Positions 1 through 10,443 of a stretch of 64,000 bases of DNA are shown piece by piece (within the stretch, counting starts at the first letter, position 1; each line of letters starts with the position of its first letter). Both the position numbers and the translations under genes were made by a program. Below the pieces are notes generated by a model that saw nothing but the letters and a program-made list of their open reading frames with translations, made no database searches and was not told the origin of the DNA. The DNA comes from Lyophyllum atratum (Eukaryota; Basidiomycota; Agaricomycetes; Agaricales; Lyophyllaceae), in assembly GCA_014905825.1 (NCBI GenBank), contig JACGCN010000008.1, positions 1,550,001-1,614,000 of the forward strand, read 5' to 3'.

Positions 1-220
1 TGGCCCATACTCGCACGTATAAATTGTCTTCGTCATGGACACATGTAAAAATAGATTTGCTCATTTTTAGGTGTCCTAGACCTACCATCAATCGTTCCTC
101 CTCAATCGGATTGGCGAAGGAGTTTTTACTCGCCCTCGAGAGCATGAGAATGTCAAACGAAAACGAAGGCGACGTTCATCGGTAGTCTACATGTATTTAC
201 AGTCAAGAAGTCGTACATGC

Positions 221-1227
221 TCAAGCGAAGTTAACCCGAGCAACATTGTTCCAGAAGGCCTTGCCCTGGATGTTGGCGATCTCGAGCTCGAGGGCAGAGG
301 GCTGACGAGAGCCGTCGCTCTTGGAGAAGGTTCCGGCACCCCATGGGGATCCTAGGGATTATAATATGAGGATCAAGTTGACCCGGGACCAGAATGAGCA
401 TGACACATACCACCGTGGACCTCATCCAGGTTAGCGATCTGAGCGAAGGAGTGGGCGTAACCAAGGGGGACGTGGATGATGCCGTGGTGGACGAGGGTGG
501 AGATGGTGTTGAGAGCAGTTGTCTCCTGTCCTCCACCGGGGCCGGCGGTCGAGACGAAGATCGAGGCGTACTTGCCGTAGAGGGCGCCGGTTTGCCAGAG
601 TCCACCGGTGGAATCCCAGAAGGCCTTTATGGTTCTAGTCAGAGATATTCTCTACATAGAGGAAGGATGAGACATACCTTCCACTGAGCGGGCATGGCGC
701 CGTAACGGGTAGGGATACCGAACAGGAAGGCATCGAACTTCACGAAGTCCTCGAGAGTGAAGACGGGGTAGTCGGGCTTAGCGGGCGCGTACATCTTGGT
801 CAAGACCTCCTGGGGGAGAGTCTCCGGGACCCTGTAGGGTGAATCAGCGGTGATAACGACGATAGATCGCGGTGATAAACGTACTGGAAGATGGTGGCCT
901 TTCCACCGGCGCTCTCGACACCAACCTTGACAGCCTCGGCCACTGTAAAGCTCATGAGGGGTAGATGCAGACGTAGAGGAGGGGGTACGTACACTTGGCG
1001 ATGTGGCCGTACATCGTGTAGATGACGATAGCGACTCTGGGAGGGGCCATTGGAGCTTGTGTTTCGGTGGTGGCGACTGGAGGGAGTACTGGTGCTTGAG
1101 CAGTAGCAGGAGCAGGTGGGGCTGGCTTTGAAGTAGTGGTGGCTGGTGTCTGGCCTTTTGTAGTGCTTCCGTTTCTGTTGGTATCCTCGGTGAAGTTCTC
1201 CTTCTGACGTTTGTTGGGGAAGCACAT
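221..1227 (-). CDS. NAD(P)H:quinone oxidoreductase, WrbA/Pst2 flavodoxin-like type
   Basis: Two-electron quinone reductase of the FMN-binding WrbA family (fungal Pst2 and allergen Alt a 7 relatives), expected to protect against quinone redox stress. Five exons fit: 1227-993, 942-885, 831-678, 624-411 and 351-221, together 263 codons plus stop, all with GT-AG introns. Visible signatures are the FMN phosphate-loop stretch [20 protein letters not shown] (split by intron 1), a [18 protein letters not shown] segment across intron 3, and [14 protein letters not shown]. An N-terminal extension of about 59 residues, rich in Pro, Thr and Ala, precedes the catalytic domain and begins MCFPNKRQK. From memory, related basidiomycete proteins have a similar start. 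A Cys at position 2 beside basic residues could be lipidated, which is inference only. The start is the first ATG in the long exon; an internal ATG at the domain border could give a short form. Confidence 0.93.
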
Positions 1228-2877
1228 GGGCTGGAATTAGCCTTTTCGTCAACTGGCGTAGCTTATCGGGAAATAATTGTTGGTGCAGCCCCTTACTTAT
1301 ACCAGCTTACACCCCAAAACAGCCCGTGAAATTCTTTCTGCCAGTCGCGCGTGGGTTCTCGTGGGACGAAGTGTATGAATACGGACAGAGTTGACGGATA
1401 TCAATCCAGACCTCCGACGGTTATTCAGCCCATGACCACCCCTTTTCTCGTCACCACTCCTAGATCAAGGTCCCTTTTCCTCACAAATTATCAAGCCTGG
1501 CGATCGATAAGGCGGCGGATATTGCAATGCAAGACTTTCCAGAGACAGAGAGGAGTGAAACAACATCCCGAAATGGCACTGTGACCCCGGATCAGCCGAA
1601 ATTACCGTAAAAGGCCAGCATGGTTTCTTCGGTGTCTCCAACGACGTCTGTCACTCAAGAGCTCACAATCTGATCGCAACCCACCCACTGGAGCCCACTG
1701 GCAGAGTTATTTAATCAGCAACTACGAGTATGACTATCCCCCTTCTCATCAGTCCAGGTCCGAATCTCGCGAATTATGAAGCAGGATGTAATGATCGGGC
1801 GATGCGCCGGCTTCACCATTTGTTCCTCCTCCACAAGTCAAATGCAACGTCCATAAGCGGCAAATGTTTTCCAGGACCCTGCAGAGCGTTCCAAAATAGG
1901 TTCAGCAACTCGCACGACTCACGCAACGACCAGAAGGTCTGCATCAGGTCTTCGTCGACGTCTGACAGAATTCCATTCATCGCATGGCCAATGTATATTC
2001 CCCTCGCCTATCCTTGACACGACTCAAGTTTTCAATCACTGACACCCTGTGGTTGGCGGATGGCGCAGAGGCTCACCTTGACGCTGAAGCCATCGGCTTG
2101 AGCTCCAAACTCTGCAAGAAGGCGGCTTCTCGGCCTTCGGGGATAAGGTTCCCCCGCACTAAAGTGCCATTTGAAGGTTTTGGTTCGCGCTCCCTTCCTC
2201 ATGCCATCCCAACCGATGTCGTGAACCATACCCTATGCAGGTCAGGCGTCTCAGGATGTTCCAGGGTGTTCCACAGCGCAGCATCCGATCTTCCAGGGGC
2301 TTCTTTTGACGCCCATAACGTCGCCTGCGGCCTTGTGGCTACCTATGCGGCTATGCCATACAGTGTGCTGACGGCAGGGCTCGATATCAATCTCGGGTGA
2401 TTCAACAATTCTTCAAAACGCACCTTCGAAAAGGTACTGCCCGTCTTTCTCTAGACGTTGCACCAACGCTTACAGGATGGACTTGGGCATTCACCAGCCG
2501 CTTGAAATCCTCCGATTGGCAGTTGTTCCGCTATGCACGGTACCCGGCTCCGCTCTTACCTCCACAACGCGAATAATTATAGCGACGCCCACCATTCATA
2601 AAACCGGGGTTGGAGCATCCTCCGCGCATCCTGTTGCCACCTCTTCGTCCAATCAAGCCGCTTAACTGGGGGTTTCAGTTCCATTGCGTCTCTGGCGCTC
2701 CAAATCATCAACGCCCGGACCCTTATCCTGAGCATGTGATGAGCTGAGTGATCTTTAATAACACCCATGTCTGACAGATGTATGAATCAGAGCTTCGGTC
2801 TGTTGCGACCTTGCCTTGATAGAACGTTTGAAAAGAAGAGGCACGCTGGGGATCACGACCGTCACTGTCGGAAGTGC
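1228..2877. other. Intergenic stretch without a recognisable gene
   Basis: Upstream of the quinone reductase gene and downstream of the P450 relic. Open frames are short, lie on both strands and resemble nothing I recognise. No tRNA, terminal repeat or tandem array is evident. Confidence 0.5.
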
Positions 2878-3975
2878 TTAGAAGACCCCGCTTAAGGTTT
2901 CTACGCACCAGACCAGCGCAGACGTGATTCCATCGGACGGTTCAGTAAGAGATTTGGTGATATCAAAGGTAATAATGATTGATACAGTCGCAATCCAGAC
3001 CATCGTAAGCGCCATATAACGTCCAGGACATATTCTCGGAGACTATCGGTAAATTAACGAAAATAGGTGTAAAAGGGGCCACCATCGTCCGAATTTGAAC
3101 GCAGCGTGAGCAATCTTTTGCCGCTAGATCCAACTTGCCGCCTTCGATGAACTCAATAGGATTAAATGCCAACGGGTCGGGGTGGATCTTGTCGTAGCGC
3201 AGCATGGCCCTATCCGCAAGGGGCTCAGTCACATTTCAGAAGTCTACATATCTCTATCGCGTCTTACCATGAATCAGCAATGATTACTGACCCCGCAGGA
3301 AGCCGGTGTTCTTTCCATTCATCTTCGACGTGAAGAAGGTGCAGAGCCGCTGATAGAAAATGATGGGAAGAAGACACGGAACGATAGCACGAGTGGCACT
3401 CACCCGTCGAAGCGACGTTTCTCCGTCCAGAGGCTCTTTCGTGATTGCCGTATACTAGGGCCCTTGGAGGAAGCTTCATCGCCAAAGCTGGGCAGTCGTG
3501 GTGGACCGACGACCCTGTCGATTCTCGTGGTGCCTTCTTCAGTGCCTTTAGGTCTGGCAGTAACAACGCAAGAACGCAGAACGCGATGTCTTTCGCTGGC
3601 TACCAAAATTAAGCGATGTTTGATTGGTCGGAGGTAGACCTGATGGCACACTCCTGACGCTCTGGATTGCTCAATTGGTGCATGTTCTCCATGCCATGCT
3701 GCCTAAGCGAGGGTATATAACATCCGTCGTGCTGCACGCGAGCCATGACTGATTGTGGAGAAAAACTTTGGCTGGTATGTAGTAAACTCATACTTGTTAG
3801 GCTTTGCGGTTTCGAAAGGAAGAGTCACCATAGTGGAAGTCCTTTGTCGCCTCCATGATATGTTTGAAGCAAGCAGAAGGCATACGGTCGAGAATGTCAT
3901 CAAGATAGGGATAGCGTCGACCAGGGAAGCTCCTGGGACAGCGCAGTCTCAAGAGGATGGAAGGCATGTTCTGCC
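2878..3975 (-). pseudogene. Decayed cytochrome P450 (C-terminal two-thirds)
   Basis: Pieces of a fungal P450 occur in the right order but in different minus-strand frames. Near 3970-3860 there is a PGASLVDAIP segment typical of the region before helix F. Near 3540-3470 comes IDRVVGPPRLPSFGDEAS, matching the stretch after helix J. Near 3310-3265 is DEWKEHRLPAGSVIIADSW, which a GT-AG intron joins to AMLRYDKIHPDPLAFNP and then GKLDLAAKD. The haem region is broken: AHAAFKFGR lies in one frame and ICPGRYMA, with the cysteine, follows only after about 60 extra bases with an in-frame stop. The C-terminal WIATVSIITFDITK and a stop codon at 2878-2880 complete it. At least three frameshifts are needed and the N-terminal third is not found. 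The order of conserved blocks makes P450 origin near certain; subfamily is not assignable. Confidence 0.85.
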
Positions 3976-4426
3976 ACCTGATGGTAGCCTACTATGTTTG
4001 CAAGCAAGTGAGTTGGCTGCAATTTGCGCGACTGATTGGTGCGTAAGTCGTCGATACCGGGGCCTTAAGCAATGGTTAAGATGTAGCAAAGATCAGGATC
4101 GCGTTTCCTGTACTAGTATGTACCAGTGATTACCTGGTCGGGTTTACACGTTATCAATCGCAAGATCTTCAAGGTATGAATGAAGTGCTACAAATCGTAA
4201 TCTTTGGCATCCTAGGTCGCGAGCAGAATTGATTGAAAGTGAAACGGTGTACACTCACCTACTACAGTGAATCGAAGGATTTTCCGGAAGGGCATGGTTT
4301 TGCTAGGTGTGCCTTGCGCTGTAACCTGTTATGCAACCAGATGACTGGTCATGGTAAAGTACTTGAGTACCTAACAGCAGCCTTCATGCCGCACATCGAG
4401 CGTAAAGAAAAAAGTTGCGGTCCGGT
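3976..4426. other. Gap between P450 relic and repeat element
   Basis: No gene seen. The missing 5' third of the P450 might have lain here but I could not recognise it in any frame. Confidence 0.4.
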
Positions 4427-4627
4427 TGGGCGTCCTCTGAAAGGAGGCACGGGATGAGAGAGGAACGGGTTTCGTGCCAAACACGAACACATGACCTGTG
4501 CTTGTTGATCCGCAACCACGGTCATCCAGTTCGTCGTTTCGCGCATCTCCTCATCGTGTCCACAGATCCTCTCCCTCTTTCTGTGTTCCTCTCTTTCTTG
4601 CACACGCATTCTCGGATTCTCTGACCC
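4427..4627 (+). repeat. Terminal module R1, copy 1 (201 bp)
   Basis: Identical to 9726-9926. It begins TGGGCGTCCTCTG and ends ...CTCTGACCC. A small hairpin (CCTC/GAGG arms around TGAAAG) lies 8 bases inside the left edge. The sequences flanking the two copies are unrelated, which defines the module edges. Confidence 0.95.
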
Positions 4628-5439
4628 TCATTGCCGCACTCTATTGCTGGATGCTTCCTCGGCGTGTTACTCACGGTATCTCCCATCTGAACACGCGTCT
4701 CCCACGGGTTCCCCTGCCCTAGAAACGACACTGACCTGCATTTCACCCTTCCCACTGTCTCCTATCGACGAGAATGTCCATCGACCCCTGACCGACGCGC
4801 CCTGCGCTGCCTAGGACATCCTTCCCAAGACGGCGATTCCTCGGGCGATTCTTCCATGATTCTTCCACGCCAACATACGCACGCGTCTCCCTATCCCTTC
4901 ACCTCATCTCAGCACGAGCCACATTCCTAGCACTATTCCTATCCATGATCTCACCATACAAGCACTACCTTCCGTTTCTCGGCCTACAGCACCCTGAAAA
5001 CCCAGTCCTTCTTTCCAGCACCTGCCTCCAGTTATCGCCCGTCTACGCTACACCTATGCCCGCGGTAACGTCATGCAGCTCACCATTGTCCTCCTTATTG
5101 GACAAGGGCGGATGACTTCATCCTCAACTCCGTCCCTCTCCGGACTCACTCCGGGTTGCATGCATTCGCACTCGTTTTACAGACGGGGAGGTCGCCCCCC
5201 TCATCTCCGTGGCTGCCAATCACCACGCTTCCTCCTTCCCCTCTTCCTCTCCTCCACCCACCCCGTCCAATTCTTCCTCGCCTGCATCATATCTGGACCC
5301 ACACCCTTCGCGTTGCAGAGGTCTGATTGGCAAGGCCGAAATGAGGAGCATCCTGAAGGACCTTGGGGGACCCTGCTTCTTTGGGCTACGGCGCGAAACG
5401 CGCTCGCGGGGCTGTGGATAGCCGCCCAGGTCATTTTGG

Positions 5440-6310
5440 CCATTCCTCCACTTGCAGCGCTCGCCATGGCTATTGTTCCGATAGTCCTACATCTCAGAGC
5501 CTCCTAGCTCGCCATTACAGCTCAAGGCCGTCCGTCCCTCGCGAAGAGTGCCTTCCTTTTGGGCCCGTCCGCCGCTTATAGCACTCGCCAGGCCATCCTT
5601 CTAATGGTCCACCTTACAGATCGAGACCATTACAGTTCAAACCATCCGTCCCTCGCGACGGTTCCCTTCGTCTTGGCCCTTTCGCCACTTACAGCACTCG
5701 CCAGGCCCATCGTTCCGATGGTCCTGCATCTCAGAGTCTCCTGGCTCGCCGTACTGATCGAAACCATTACAGGTCAACTTACATATCGAGACCATTACAG
5801 GTCAAGGCCATCCGTCCCTCGCGACGGTTCACTTCCTCTTGGCCCTTTCGCCACTTACGGCACTCGCCAGGCCCATCTTTCCGATGGTCCTGCATCTCAG
5901 AGTCTCCTGGCTCACCATTACAGATCGAGACCATTACAGGTCAAGGCCATCCGTCCCTCGCGACGGTTCACTTCCTCTTGGCCCTTTCGCCACTTACGGC
6001 GCTCGCCAGGCCCATCGTTCCGGTGGTCCTGCATCTCAGAGTCTCCTGGCTCGCCTTACAGATCGAGACCATTACAGGTCAACTTACAGATCGAGACCAT
6101 TACAGGTCAAAGCCATCCGTCCCTCGCGACGGTTCACTTCCTCTTGGCCCTTTCGCCACTTACGGCACTCGGCAGGCCCATCGTTCCGATGGTCCTGCAT
6201 CTCAGAGTCTCCTGGCTCGCCATTACAAATCGAGATCGTGTACGGGCTCTCCTTCTTATAGAAGTATTCTTGCTGACCTTGCTGCAGCCGTCCCTCGCGA
6301 CAATTCCCTT
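5440..6310 (+). repeat. Tandem repeat array, ~139-bp unit with an optional 27-bp insert
   Basis: About six units. The landmark CCGTCCCTCGCG occurs at about 5532, 5646, 5812, 5951, 6117 and 6288, so spacings are 114, 166, 139, 166 and 171. The 166-type units carry an extra ~27-base copy of a segment built around GATCGAGACCATTACAGGTCA. Each unit holds two short hairpins: CCGTC/GACGG across the landmark, and CCATCG-TTC-CGATGG about 80 bases later. The unit length is not a multiple of three, so the reading frame rotates from unit to unit. Confidence 0.9.
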
Positions 6311-9300
6311 CCTCCGCTGGGAAATACGCTCCATTGAGAACATGGCCGTGGTGCTCGTACGCATCACGACTCCCGTGCCTTTTATATGGTACCACTCTTT
6401 GTCTTTGCATTCACTGCAGGCACTAACGACTCTCGCAGTCGTCTACGATGCGAGATACCTTGCATTCGCACCATACTTACCGCGCCTCGCCTCTTCCAGC
6501 GGCCGGGCCCTTGATCATAACAAGGTCATCATCCCCGAGCATATTGTTTTGAATGCTCTCCGAGGGGTGGTACGACTACGTTTCCCTCGTTCCCTCGACA
6601 TTCTCACGAAACGCTCGCCGTCTCCTGACGTTGGCCCCTTCCCGGCATGACGACGATTCTTGCCTCCTACATCACCGCCTTGAAAACGGAATGTCGGCTT
6701 TCGAGTGGATGCAAGCCACTTGTAACGTCGTGAATCCACTGCGCGCTCACCCGTTTGCTGAGAGAGCTCCGCCCCTGCTGGTTGACAGGCAGCATCTATC
6801 TCGTGTTCGTTTGGCAGTCATTTCACTGGCGTCACGCATCATTGTAGTTTCAAATCAAACATCCTCGTCTAGCTTAAAATACACATCTACCTACACTATT
6901 CCCCTCCTAATCATCACAAGTCCGTCGGGCGCCTTGGTTCATTAATTCCTAGTAAACCTTCGGGAAACTGGGACCCGTCTCTACGGGATGCCTCCCCGCT
7001 CTAGCTACAAAGCCTTTTTGGCCGCACTCCCCCTCCCCCTCCCCTGAATGTCCTATAAGGCACTCTGGGCAGAATCACATGGATGTTGGGCACAATATAC
7101 ACAATATCCGGGAACAATCCCCTTATCCCCTCCGTCGTTTCCTGCCTCAACTCCATGCACGTCCAGTGCGCATGGGCCACCTTCTGTGGCTGGTGGCTTC
7201 TCATAGCTGTCAGCTCTCCGAAAACAGGAGCTGCGTCTTCATTGACGATGCTGCCTTCTGGAATATTCCTGTCCAGCCAGATGATCCTACTGCAACCGCA
7301 CTGTTCATCAAAATCTGATTCACTCCGATGGTCATTTGGATTTTGGGATCTGCCGTGCGCCCTGCCAACTTTGCCCTCATATGGACGCTGCCGACATACA
7401 CATTTTCCTACATGACATGTCCCTGCTCTAGCGGCTCATTGACTTCATTTTCTTGCACGCCGGAGGCGACAATGATGGTCGACCTACCTTCATATCTGAC
7501 GAGGACTGCTTTGATCTACGTCAGAGGATCTTGGCTGCCCCGGGAGAATTGTGAAATTCCGTTCACCTTTATATTCGCCTTCATTGATCTACCTTCACCT
7601 ACACTAACTTTGGCCGGTCCCTCACTACGAAGACCGGCTCCCTGCGCAGGCTTACAAAATATGCCCTTCCCAAGGATTGTTCGCACTTACTCGTGCTGTA
7701 TACATATCGCGCTGGACACGCAGCGCAACCTCATTCATGTTTTCTAAATTCTCACCGCCTCTGAGCGCCTCACACCCGCTGTGAGGCACGGATTGGCTGG
7801 TTGAAAGACAGGCTCTGGCAGTCATGTCGCAGCCTCCGCATTGGCTGTCTTCCTTCTGCAAGGCCCAGTCTTTGTTGGTGCATCGACCTCGTGGGGAATC
7901 GGGTTCCGTATGAACGGGAAGTGGCTGGCCTGGAAGCTATTACCGGGATGGAAATCCGATGACCACGATATCAGCTGGGCTACAATTGGTCGCCGTCAAT
8001 CTCGACGTTGGCGCGTTCAGCGTGTCACGCTTGTCTCAAGCCATCTGGTCATCAGAGCTGACAACGCTGCGTCCTAATTAAGATTGTGAAGAACTTCCGA
8101 AATTACGACCTGTGGTTCACTATTACCGGGGTACCTACAGCCGAGGACATTGGAGATAGTCCTTCTTATTGTTGCTTCCCATCCCGATGCTGCCTCTTTC
8201 CATTTTACCCAGCCCTGCATCGATATCTTGCATTTTTGGGCACCTGCAGCCCTTGCATACTGCGATCTTGCGTTTTCCATGAGTGCTACTTCACGCTACC
8301 TCGATCTTATTTCCACACATAAGCGCTACATAAGCGCTACCTCTCGCTACCTCGATTCTATCTCCACGCCTCTTGCGTCACCTCTCCTTACCTTACTCGT
8401 TAATGTGAGAACCTTAGCCACTCTTACTCTATTGCACATCATGTAACTATGTGATGTTGCATGCCTCGCTGCATCCGGACCACGCGCCACCGTATGCACT
8501 TGCCACTGGTTGGGTCTACGTGGCTAACGGGTTTCTGTAGTGTTCACACTCTTGGCCTCCGTTGCCGCCTCAACTATGTGTGCATCGGTACATTACCCTG
8601 GCAGCTTCCTTGCCGAAACTGCCGCTGAGTCCACTTCAGCTTTGTTCAATGCCGTGTCACCGGTTCGCTCTCGGAGGGCATCCATGTGGAAGTTTTCGCG
8701 CTTCCCGTTACACTCGGTTCATACATCATATTGCCGGAGCCTCCAACTACTTGACTTCGCGCTCTTGGACGCGCATGATATGCATCACGCTTATATTGAT
8801 AGTGCCATCCGCATGCTTGTAAGTTCTCCACATCTTTGCACTACGAAAAGGCCGTGAACCATTTCTTGTATTTGCATTTTTATCAATCTCATACCTCGAC
8901 AGCAGTTGTCTGCCAGCTTGCAAGGATTTCTCGTGCTTTCGCACTCTCATACACGGGCGTTCCAGCCAAGCACATTCAGGATTGTCCCTTGCTTCGGCGT
9001 CGTAACCTCGTACGGGTTATGAATTTTGTGCTAACTACATCATTGGTCGCGTTCCTATATGCTCCTACCTGGAGGAATCGAGTCATACATGAACGACACC
9101 AGGAATACCATGGCGAGGATGTCATCACTACCGATCAGGTTCTACACGACCCTATTCCTGCCCTCAATTACCGCTACACGCTTGATTCTACCGGTATTTC
9201 CAGTTCTGTCGCACCGTACAATGGGCGGCATAGCGTTCTAATTGCCTTTCCAGACTAAGGGGCAATCCATTGACCATTACAACCTGTCCTTCGATCTGTA

Positions 9301-9577
9301 GATACTAGAGAGTCTCGCAAATATCTATGGTCACTGCTTTTGCGTTGTTGGCACTACCTTCCTCCTGCTGATAACGTTCCGGCTGATATCATCGACTAAT
9401 GGGACATTGGTCTTCCGAACCTTTGTTTGTTGCCGGCGTTACCTGGAGATCAGTGTTCCTCTGTACGCCAAACTGCTTACAGCAATTTTATAAATGCAGG
9501 ACTGCTTCGCCCCTTTGCTTGCCGGGTGGGTTCATCGTTCTCAGGCTTCCGATGCGCCTTTGGGCTTGCTTCTCTTC

Positions 9578-9726
9578 GGGTTTTTCTGTAGCCTTCTCAC
9601 TCAGATCCCCCCAGGTTTCTCATGTCGAAAGGCCTCTGAGGCCCCTTTCCCGCTAGTACGGCATCGTATGTACATCGCTCGTATCTGATTAGAAAGCATG
9701 TCGGTGTTCGGAAAGAAGCGCGAAAT
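9578..9726 (+). repeat. Terminal module R2, copy 1 (149 bp)
   Basis: Identical to 10054-10202. It ends ...GAAGCGCGAAAT, immediately followed by R1 copy 2. It contains a strong palindrome, GGCCT-CTG-AGGCC, flanked by GAAA and TTTC. Confidence 0.95.
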
Positions 9727-9926
9727 GGGCGTCCTCTGAAAGGAGGCACGGGATGAGAGAGGAACGGGTTTCGTGCCAAACACGAACACATGACCTGTGC
9801 TTGTTGATCCGCAACCACGGTCATCCAGTTCGTCGTTTCGCGCATCTCCTCATCGTGTCCACAGATCCTCTCCCTCTTTCTGTGTTCCTCTCTTTCTTGC
9901 ACACGCATTCTCGGATTCTCTGACCC
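9726..9926 (+). repeat. Terminal module R1, copy 2 (201 bp)
   Basis: Exact copy of 4427-4627, offset 5299 bases. Confidence 0.95.
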
Positions 9927-10053
9927 CACCCACCCCTTCCTTTCTTTATATATGATGTTATTCTCTCTAATTTTTTTCTCTTTGGTCACCACTTTGTTCT
10001 TTTTTTTTCATTTATTAGTACTGTACATATTCTGCCTTTTTCTGTTTGTTATA

Positions 10054-10202
10054 GGGTTTTTCTGTAGCCTTCTCACTCAGATCCCCCCAGGTTTCTCATG
10101 TCGAAAGGCCTCTGAGGCCCCTTTCCCGCTAGTACGGCATCGTATGTACATCGCTCGTATCTGATTAGAAAGCATGTCGGTGTTCGGAAAGAAGCGCGAA
10201 AT
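10054..10202 (+). repeat. Terminal module R2, copy 2 (149 bp)
   Basis: Exact copy of 9578-9726, offset 476 bases. Confidence 0.95.
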
Positions 10203-10443
10203 CCGAGTTCGCGTTTCGCATCACGGGCACGTGGCTTGTGTGACAGAATCACGTGGATAAACACGTTGCGCATCCATGACAGTGACAGATCGCGTAACAT
10301 TTTCAACGTCAACAGGTTGTTGGGGCGTCCCCACGTCCTTCCAGCTCCATCGCCACACAACTCGCCTACAACTCGGACAGACTCAACATACTCAATTCAC
10401 AAGTGTTGCACGGTGTACCGTGTCTCCCACCCTACCAGGCAGC

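Larger units (their letters stand above)
4427..9726 (+). mobile_element. Large repetitive element A (5.3 kb), non-coding, unknown class
   Basis: Bounded by a 201-bp left module (4427-4627) and a 149-bp right module (9578-9726). Both recur, base for base identical as far as I can compare, in the adjoining element at 9726-10202. The 4.95-kb core is visibly pyrimidine-rich on the plus strand and contains a tandem array at about 5440-6310. No transposase, reverse transcriptase, integrase or helicase motif is visible in any frame. The plus strand has long open frames, but these look like a by-product of base composition and give Ser/Pro/Leu-rich sequence without domains. The ends are neither inverted repeats of each other nor of TG...CA form, and I see no target-site duplication. 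It could be a non-autonomous transposon, a damaged LTR element or an unclassified repeat. Orientation is arbitrary. Confidence 0.6.
9726..10202 (+). mobile_element. Short element B (477 bp) with the same ends as element A
   Basis: Consists of R1 (9726-9926), a T-rich 127-bp spacer (9927-10053) unrelated to element A's core, and R2 (10054-10202). It adjoins element A head to tail, sharing at most a base or two at the junction. Identical ends with a much shorter, different interior is the pattern of a non-autonomous derivative. A solo LTR with R1-spacer-R2 as the LTR is an alternative. It ends about 240 bp upstream of the F-box-like gene that starts at 10444, so it may form part of that promoter region. 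Confidence 0.7.

Noticed and set aside
1984..2400. 138-codon plus-strand frame
   Set aside because: Unrecognisable product, with competing frames on the other strand; judged non-coding.
5440..6310. CRISPR-like array
   Set aside because: Units are long, contiguous and similar throughout with no unique spacers, and the genome is eukaryotic.
5559..6650. Long plus-strand open frame (363 codons) across the tandem array
   Set aside because: It crosses repeats whose length is not a multiple of three, equivalent repeats are open in other frames too, and the product has no domain. The openness follows from the purine-poor strand.
4427..10202. Helitron or DNA transposon call for the paired elements
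   Set aside because: No TC...CTRR ends, no terminal inverted repeats, and no Rep/helicase or DDE motif seen; kept as unclassified.
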